A stretch of DNA of 18,467 nucleotides from Bacteroidales bacterium (GTDB taxonomy: Bacteria > Bacteroidota > Bacteroidia > Bacteroidales > UBA7960): contig PWNY01000272.1 of assembly GCA_003557805.1 (NCBI GenBank), positions 1 through 18,467 on the forward strand, in the 5' to 3' direction. The notes beneath the pieces were generated by a model. It saw only the letters and a list, made by a program, of their open reading frames with translations. It did not search any database and was not told the DNA's origin. The position numbers were made by a program, and so were the translations under genes. This document shows positions 14,067 to 18,467 of this stretch, one piece after another. Position 1 is the stretch's first letter, and every line of letters begins with the position of its first letter.

Positions 14067-16877
14067 ATGAAAACATTTTTACCAATCAGAATCATTTGGT
14101 TTATCTTCTTGCTACTAGTCCTTCCCCAAGGCATATTTGCATATGCCGAAAAGGACGATGTTGTGCAGGTAGAAACCATTGTTGAACTCCGATCATCAGA
14201 AGCCGACGGTGAAACTGTTTACGAACTTACCGGTGAGGCTATACTGATCTACCAGCAATCATTCAGGAACAAAAAATGGATCCAGGATGAGACCGCGGGA
14301 GTTGAAATTGATGACCCTGCGGGTGTAATTACAACAAAATACGGTCTCGGGGATGGTATTACCGGGATAAAGGGGACTCTTAATATCCACAGGAACAACT
14401 ATCAGTTCACTCCTGTTGAGGATCCGGGTGACCCTACATCAACTGGTAACGAGATGACTTATGTAGAAAGGACACTGGATGAACTGGGACCGGATGACCA
14501 GGGGCGCCTGGTTATGATACGTGATGTACTTTTTCATGAAGATTACCATGAAGATTCCTTTTCAACCGGAGTTAACTATAATGTAAGTGATCCGGTCGAA
14601 GAAGGGACCTTCAGGACAGAGTTCTTTGAAGCGGATTATATCGGGGCGGCTATACCCGTTGAGGCCATAGATATTATAGGTGTTGCCCACATGTTTTTTG
14701 AAAATGTCCAGTTTACTGCAAGGTCACTAGCCGATATGGGTATTACTGAAATGCCTAACGTGGCAGCACTCCGTAACCAGGAACCAGACGGACAAACCGT
14801 TTATACCCTTTCAAACGAGGTTATCCTGACATACCAGGAGAGCTGGCGAAACAGCAAATATATCCAGGATGAAACCGCCGGTGTACTTATAGACGACCCG
14901 GGTGGGGTAATAACCACAACATATGATGTTTACGACGGTATTGAAGGAATTAGTGGCACCCTGAGCGTATTTGGGAATATGCTCCAGTTCAGTCCCGCTG
15001 AAGATCCGGGACCTGCAGCGTCATCTGGTAATGAAGTTGAACCGGTTGTAGTAAGTATTGAGGAGTTTAATGATAACTTCATGAAATACCAGGCAAGGCT
15101 GGTAACCCTGGAGGATGTACATTTCGTTGATCCTGATGGTAATTTCACCGGGGGAAGGGTATATGATATTTCAGATGGAGAAGAGACAGCAAGATTCAGG
15201 GCTACGTTTTACGGTGTGGACTATATAGGTGACCCTGTTCCCACTGGTTTGTTCCATATTACAGGGCTCCCGAACTCAAGGGCGGACGGGAACTATATAA
15301 CTGCCAGAAACTGGGCCGACTTTGAAGCCCTGAACTTTTTTGACATTACATTCAATATAATAGACGAGAGCGACAATGAAGTTGAGGATGCGGTAATAAC
15401 CATTTTGGGAGAAGAGATGCCGGCCGGGCAATATACTATTGAAGAGGTCCCTGAGGGTTTTCATTCATACAGTATAAATAAGTATGGCTTCTTTGAGGAA
15501 AAAGGTCAGATAGCCCTTACGCAGGATACAGTTATCACTGTTGTAATGGTTGCCATTGATCCGGATATGGTAACGGAATTTCCATGGAACGAGGGGTTTG
15601 AAGGGGACTTCCCTCCCCAGGGGTGGAATAGCTATTCCCTGGGTGAAGCTGGACATTGGGAGCAAGACGGAAGCAGTGCCCTGCATGACTGGACAGAAAC
15701 AGGAATGGCAGACAGCTGGTTTGTAAGCCCCCAGGTAAAATTGCCCGAAGATGATATAATGCTTTTCGAGTTTATTGAGAGAAAGCAATATATGTCCTTC
15801 TATGATTACAGTGGCATATGGATATCAAAGGGCAGCGGAAATCCAGAGCACGGCGCATTTGTTGAACTTTATGAGTCAGATCAGCCAGCTACCGGCAGTT
15901 CTGAAAAGTCCATATACTTAAATGATTATGCCGGGGAAGTTGTTTATATAGCTTTCGTTTACAGGGGGGAATATGCCCACCGCTGGATCATTGATATGGC
16001 CGGTGTTGAATTTGCACCAGAGGCAATAGAGGTTCCGGATCTTGCAACGCTTCGTGAGCAGGAAGTGGGAGATTTAATTTACAGGGTAACCGGTGAGGTA
16101 GTGCTTACGCACCAAAATGGAAACAGGAACCAGAAATACTTCCAGGATGAAACAGGAGCAATACTTGTTGATGATGAAGATGGTATAATAACCTCTGTAT
16201 ATGATGAATATGATGCAATAACAGGACTCACAGGGAGATTGACTGTTTATAACGAGATGCTGCAGCTGGTTCCATCAGAGGACCCGGGTGAGGCGGTTTC
16301 TACAGGCAACACTGTAGAACCTGTTGAGCTTTCCATATCTGAGCTGAGCACTGAGTACCAGGCAATGCTTGTTGTTGTCCGGGAAGTTAGCATTGAAATA
16401 CCGGCAGATCATACAGATTTCAGAAGCAGTTTCTCTTACACCATTACCGATGATACTGGTGAAGGACTATTACGTACACCAAATCAGGCAGCAGGACTGG
16501 ACTACTTTGGTACACCGATTCCGGAAACCCCCAAAGATATTACAGGTGTGATCAATCAGTTCCGGAACGACAGCCAGTTAATGCCAAGATGGCTTGCTGA
16601 TTTTGCTGATCCGGTAACTTCTGTTACAGATATTTATGACCTCGAGCTGAGACTCTATCCCAATCCAACTGACTCCCGCTTCTATATTGAGACCGGAGGA
16701 GAAGAGATAGATCTGGTAAGGGTGTTCGGTATTAACGGACAAGTTGTAAAGGAAGTTGCAGGCATGGGCGACAGCCGGCTTGAGATTAGCGTTACCGGCA
16801 TTCAGTCCGGTATGTATATAGTACAGGTTGTCTCAGGCAACAATGTAAGGACAAGTAAGTTGCAAATCTCCAGGTAG
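14067..16877 (+). CDS. T9SS-exported multidomain protein with three DUF5689-like repeats
   Basis: A 936-residue secreted protein. The N-terminal signal peptide covers about residues 1-25. Two tandem repeats of about 195 residues follow (about 32-226 and 230-421), then a beta-sandwich like carboxypeptidase regulatory domains (about 424-498, ITFNIIDESDNEVEDAVITI). Next comes a choice-of-anchor-J-like jelly roll (about 502-650: WNEGFEGDFPPQGW, DSWFVSPQV, YAHRWIIDMAGVEF), the third repeat (about 653-846), and a type IX sorting tail (about 862-936: LRLYPNPTDSRFYIETGG, VRVFGINGQVV, GMYIVQVVSGN). Each repeat carries Q...RN.KY.QDETAG, IDD..G.IT and GI.G.L motifs; from memory they resemble DUF5689/OB-fold-like domains of Bacteroidota surface proteins. 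The protein should be exported by the Sec and T9SS systems to the surface or medium. It is followed 40 bases later by a TonB-dependent receptor gene. No catalytic residues were recognised; a binding role, possibly for nucleic acid or polymer, is inference. Confidence 0.82.
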   Translation: MKTFLPIRIIWFIFLLLVLPQGIFAYAEKDDVVQVETIVELRSSEADGETVYELTGEAILIYQQSFRNKKWIQDETAGVEIDDPAGVITTKYGLGDGITGIKGTLNIHRNNYQFTPVEDPGDPTSTGNEMTYVERTLDELGPDDQGRLVMIRDVLFHEDYHEDSFSTGVNYNVSDPVEEGTFRTEFFEADYIGAAIPVEAIDIIGVAHMFFENVQFTARSLADMGITEMPNVAALRNQEPDGQTVYTLSNEVILTYQESWRNSKYIQDETAGVLIDDPGGVITTTYDVYDGIEGISGTLSVFGNMLQFSPAEDPGPAASSGNEVEPVVVSIEEFNDNFMKYQARLVTLEDVHFVDPDGNFTGGRVYDISDGEETARFRATFYGVDYIGDPVPTGLFHITGLPNSRADGNYITARNWADFEALNFFDITFNIIDESDNEVEDAVITILGEEMPAGQYTIEEVPEGFHSYSINKYGFFEEKGQIALTQDTVITVVMVAIDPDMVTEFPWNEGFEGDFPPQGWNSYSLGEAGHWEQDGSSALHDWTETGMADSWFVSPQVKLPEDDIMLFEFIERKQYMSFYDYSGIWISKGSGNPEHGAFVELYESDQPATGSSEKSIYLNDYAGEVVYIAFVYRGEYAHRWIIDMAGVEFAPEAIEVPDLATLREQEVGDLIYRVTGEVVLTHQNGNRNQKYFQDETGAILVDDEDGIITSVYDEYDAITGLTGRLTVYNEMLQLVPSEDPGEAVSTGNTVEPVELSISELSTEYQAMLVVVREVSIEIPADHTDFRSSFSYTITDDTGEGLLRTPNQAAGLDYFGTPIPETPKDITGVINQFRNDSQLMPRWLADFADPVTSVTDIYDLELRLYPNPTDSRFYIETGGEEIDLVRVFGINGQVVKEVAGMGDSRLEISVTGIQSGMYIVQVVSGNNVRTSKLQISR
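14160..14745 (+). repeat. Protein-coding repeat unit 1 of 3
   Basis: First copy of the DUF5689-like domain, with RNKKWIQDETAGVEIDDPAG and GDGITGIKGTL. It is closest in layout to unit 2, which follows almost without a linker. Confidence 0.75.
14755..15330 (+). repeat. Protein-coding repeat unit 2 of 3
   Basis: Second copy, with RNSKYIQDETAGVLIDDPGG and YDGIEGISGTL, and an ending like that of unit 1 (YIGDPVP, ITG, TARNWADF against YIGAAIP, IIG, TARSLADM). At DNA level units 1 and 2 share short runs such as ATCCAGGATGA but have diverged. Confidence 0.75.
16027..16605 (+). repeat. Protein-coding repeat unit 3 of 3
   Basis: Third copy, separated from unit 2 by two other domains, with RNQKYFQDETGAILVDDEDG, YDAITGLTGRL and a matching end (DYFGTPIP, ITG, MPRWLADF). 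It is the most diverged copy at the QDETAG motif (QDETGA). Confidence 0.75.
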
Positions 16878-16917
16878 TTTTATCCAAAGATTTTTATAAC
16901 CAAAAAAATATTTTCCA

Positions 16918-18467
16918 ATGAAGATAATACCAAATCTGAAAAACATGTTTTTGCTGATCATGTTTGTGTGCTTTTCCGGGCAACTGTTATACGGACAGAG
17001 CATCAGGGGCCGTATAACGGACACCGAGCAGCAAACCCTGCCCTCGGCATTGATTGAGGCAATCAATGTTGAAACAGGAAGAACCCACGGTACAACTTCA
17101 AACCTTGACGGTACATTTGAGCTTAGCTTAAGCAGGGGCACCTATACGATACATTTCTCATACCTTGGGTATCTGGACAAGCAGATGACAATGGATGTAA
17201 GCACTGACCATGACCTTGGAAATATAGTTATGGAGGTAAGCACAATAGGGCTCCAGGAAGTCATGGTGGTATCATCCTATGCAAGGGACAGGCAGACACC
17301 TGTTGCAATATCAAACATATCAGCCGAAGTTATCACCGAAAGGCTCGGCACCCAGGAGTTCCCTGAAATCCTCAAGCTCACCCCAAGTGTTTATGCTACA
17401 AAGGATGGAGGTGGCTATGGTGACTCAAGGATTAACCTCAGGGGTTTTGATTCCAATAATATCGGGGTCCTTATAAACGGAGTACCTGTCAATGACATGG
17501 AAAACGGAAGGGTTTACTGGTCTAACTGGGCCGGACTTTCTGATGTGACGAGCACGATGCAGGTGCAAAGGGGACTTGGTGCGTCAAGACTTGCCATAAG
17601 TTCAGTTGGTGGTACAATTAATATTATTACCCGGTCAACTGACGCGCAGCAAAGGGGTACATTCTCAACTGCTTTGGGAAGCGACGGTTACAGCAAACAA
17701 AGCCTAACCCTTTCAACAGGTCTGCTTGATAATGGCTGGGCGGCAACAGTATCCGGGTCACGGAATGTCGGTACCCGGTATGTAGAAGGTCTGGATTATG
17801 AAGGTTGGTCCTATTTTATCAATGTTTCCAAACAACTTAGCAGGCAGCACACCCTTGCCTTAACTGCTTTTGGGGCTCCTCAGACACATAATCAGCGCTG
17901 GCCGCGGCAGCTTATTGAGACTTACAGGCAGCACCCCAGCTACAGGAGGTTTAACCCTGCTATGGGATACTATAATGGTCAGTTATATACATCATCCTAT
18001 AACTTTTACCATAAACCGCAGATCTCTCTGAACCACTACTGGTCATTAAGCCCGGAAACTACGATTTCCACTTCAGCCTATGTCTCAATTTCCTCGGGAG
18101 GTGGCCGCAGGCAGTCGGGAGAGAATGCCGGTTGGATGCGTTTTAACAGCATAACAGGTCTTCCAACAGAACAGACTATGCTTACACCCGAAGGCTATCT
18201 TGATTTTGACAGGATTGCCAGGGAAAATGCAGCCTCCGACAGGGGCGCGCTTGGATTTATTTCCAATGCTATCAACCAACATGACTGGTACGGGGTTCTC
18301 TCTACAGCGACACATGACATTGACAATTTAGAACTTACCGGAGGACTTGACCTCAGGTATTACAGAGGCTACCATTACCAGGAGATTGATAACCTTATGG
18401 GCGGGGAGTATTTCCTGGATGTTACGGCCGGCGGAAATTCAAGGAATATAAACAGGGACCCCAACAC
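16918..18467 (+). CDS. TonB-dependent receptor (partial, 3' end missing)
   Basis: An open frame of 516 codons from the ATG at 16918 to the window end without a stop. A signal peptide (about residues 1-27) precedes a carboxypeptidase-like domain (IRGRITDTEQQTLPSALIE, TSNLDGTFELSLSRG, YLGYLDKQM). Then comes the TonB-dependent plug (VMVVSSYARDRQTPVAIS, LKLTPSVYATKDGGGYGDSR, INLRGFDSNNIGVLINGVPV, MENGRVYWSNWAGLSDV, MQVQRGLGASRLAISSVGG, TINIITR), followed by the first barrel strands. It is an outer membrane active transporter energised by TonB. It lies 40 bases after the T9SS-exported protein gene with no consensus promoter between, so the two are probably cotranscribed, and the exported protein may capture or process what this receptor imports. 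The receptor differs clearly from the one at 2121-4532. The substrate is unknown, and no SusD partner can be judged because the window ends inside this gene. Confidence 0.9.
   Translation, partial: MKIIPNLKNMFLLIMFVCFSGQLLYGQSIRGRITDTEQQTLPSALIEAINVETGRTHGTTSNLDGTFELSLSRGTYTIHFSYLGYLDKQMTMDVSTDHDLGNIVMEVSTIGLQEVMVVSSYARDRQTPVAISNISAEVITERLGTQEFPEILKLTPSVYATKDGGGYGDSRINLRGFDSNNIGVLINGVPVNDMENGRVYWSNWAGLSDVTSTMQVQRGLGASRLAISSVGGTINIITRSTDAQQRGTFSTALGSDGYSKQSLTLSTGLLDNGWAATVSGSRNVGTRYVEGLDYEGWSYFINVSKQLSRQHTLALTAFGAPQTHNQRWPRQLIETYRQHPSYRRFNPAMGYYNGQLYTSSYNFYHKPQISLNHYWSLSPETTISTSAYVSISSGGGRRQSGENAGWMRFNSITGLPTEQTMLTPEGYLDFDRIARENAASDRGALGFISNAINQHDWYGVLSTATHDIDNLELTGGLDLRYYRGYHYQEIDNLMGGEYFLDVTAGGNSRNINRDPN

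Overview
The window looks like chromosomal DNA of a Bacteroidota bacterium, most likely of the Bacteroidales/Marinilabiliales type. Supporting signs are TonB-dependent receptors that begin with a carboxypeptidase-like regulatory domain, a type IX secretion (T9SS) C-terminal tail, a Bacteroidota-type RpoZ next to BamD, a NamZ (DUF1343) muramidase, and start regions without clear Shine-Dalgarno sequences. Several intergenic regions carry matches to the Bacteroidota sigma factor consensus (TTG, then TAnnTTTG). No CRISPR array, tRNA, rRNA, insertion sequence or prophage was recognised. The content is core and envelope genes rather than a mobile island.

Layout. (1) 1-1107, minus strand: the start of rpoZ (cut by the window edge) downstream of bamD, with a candidate promoter. 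(2) 1233-1958, minus: a LiaF-like four-helix membrane protein, divergent from (3) 2121-5372, plus: a TonB-dependent receptor and a small secreted DUF2271-like protein. (4) 5426-8854, plus: an M20 amidohydrolase, a stand-alone alanine-racemase-family protein and a low-specificity threonine aldolase, which look like an amino-acid cluster. (5) 12066-8851, minus: a 53-residue lipoprotein overlapping the start of lipA, then lipA, a namZ-family muramidase gene broken by one in-frame TGA, and prmC, which meets the aldolase gene tail to tail. (6) 12452-12207, minus: an unrecognised 81-residue protein with a good hairpin terminator. (7) 12633-13820, plus: sucC with a consensus-like promoter and no sucD beside it. 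(8) 14067-18467, plus: a 936-residue T9SS-exported protein with three copies of a roughly 195-residue domain, then a second TonB-dependent receptor cut by the window end.

The most interesting points are the following. The TGA in the NamZ gene falls exactly where I would expect a conserved cysteine, and the reading frame is intact on both sides. The tiny lipoprotein gene overlaps lipA. The alanine racemase homologue has unusual active-site residues. Two receptor-plus-secreted-protein pairs (2121-5372 and 14067-18467) have no recognised substrate. TGA is a normal stop in at least two neighbouring genes (the 4542-5372 gene and the LiaF-like gene), so a genome-wide change of code does not explain the NamZ stop.

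All gaps between genes are shorter than 300 bases. The largest is 13821-14066, which holds a short AT-rich inverted repeat but no gene or convincing consensus promoter.
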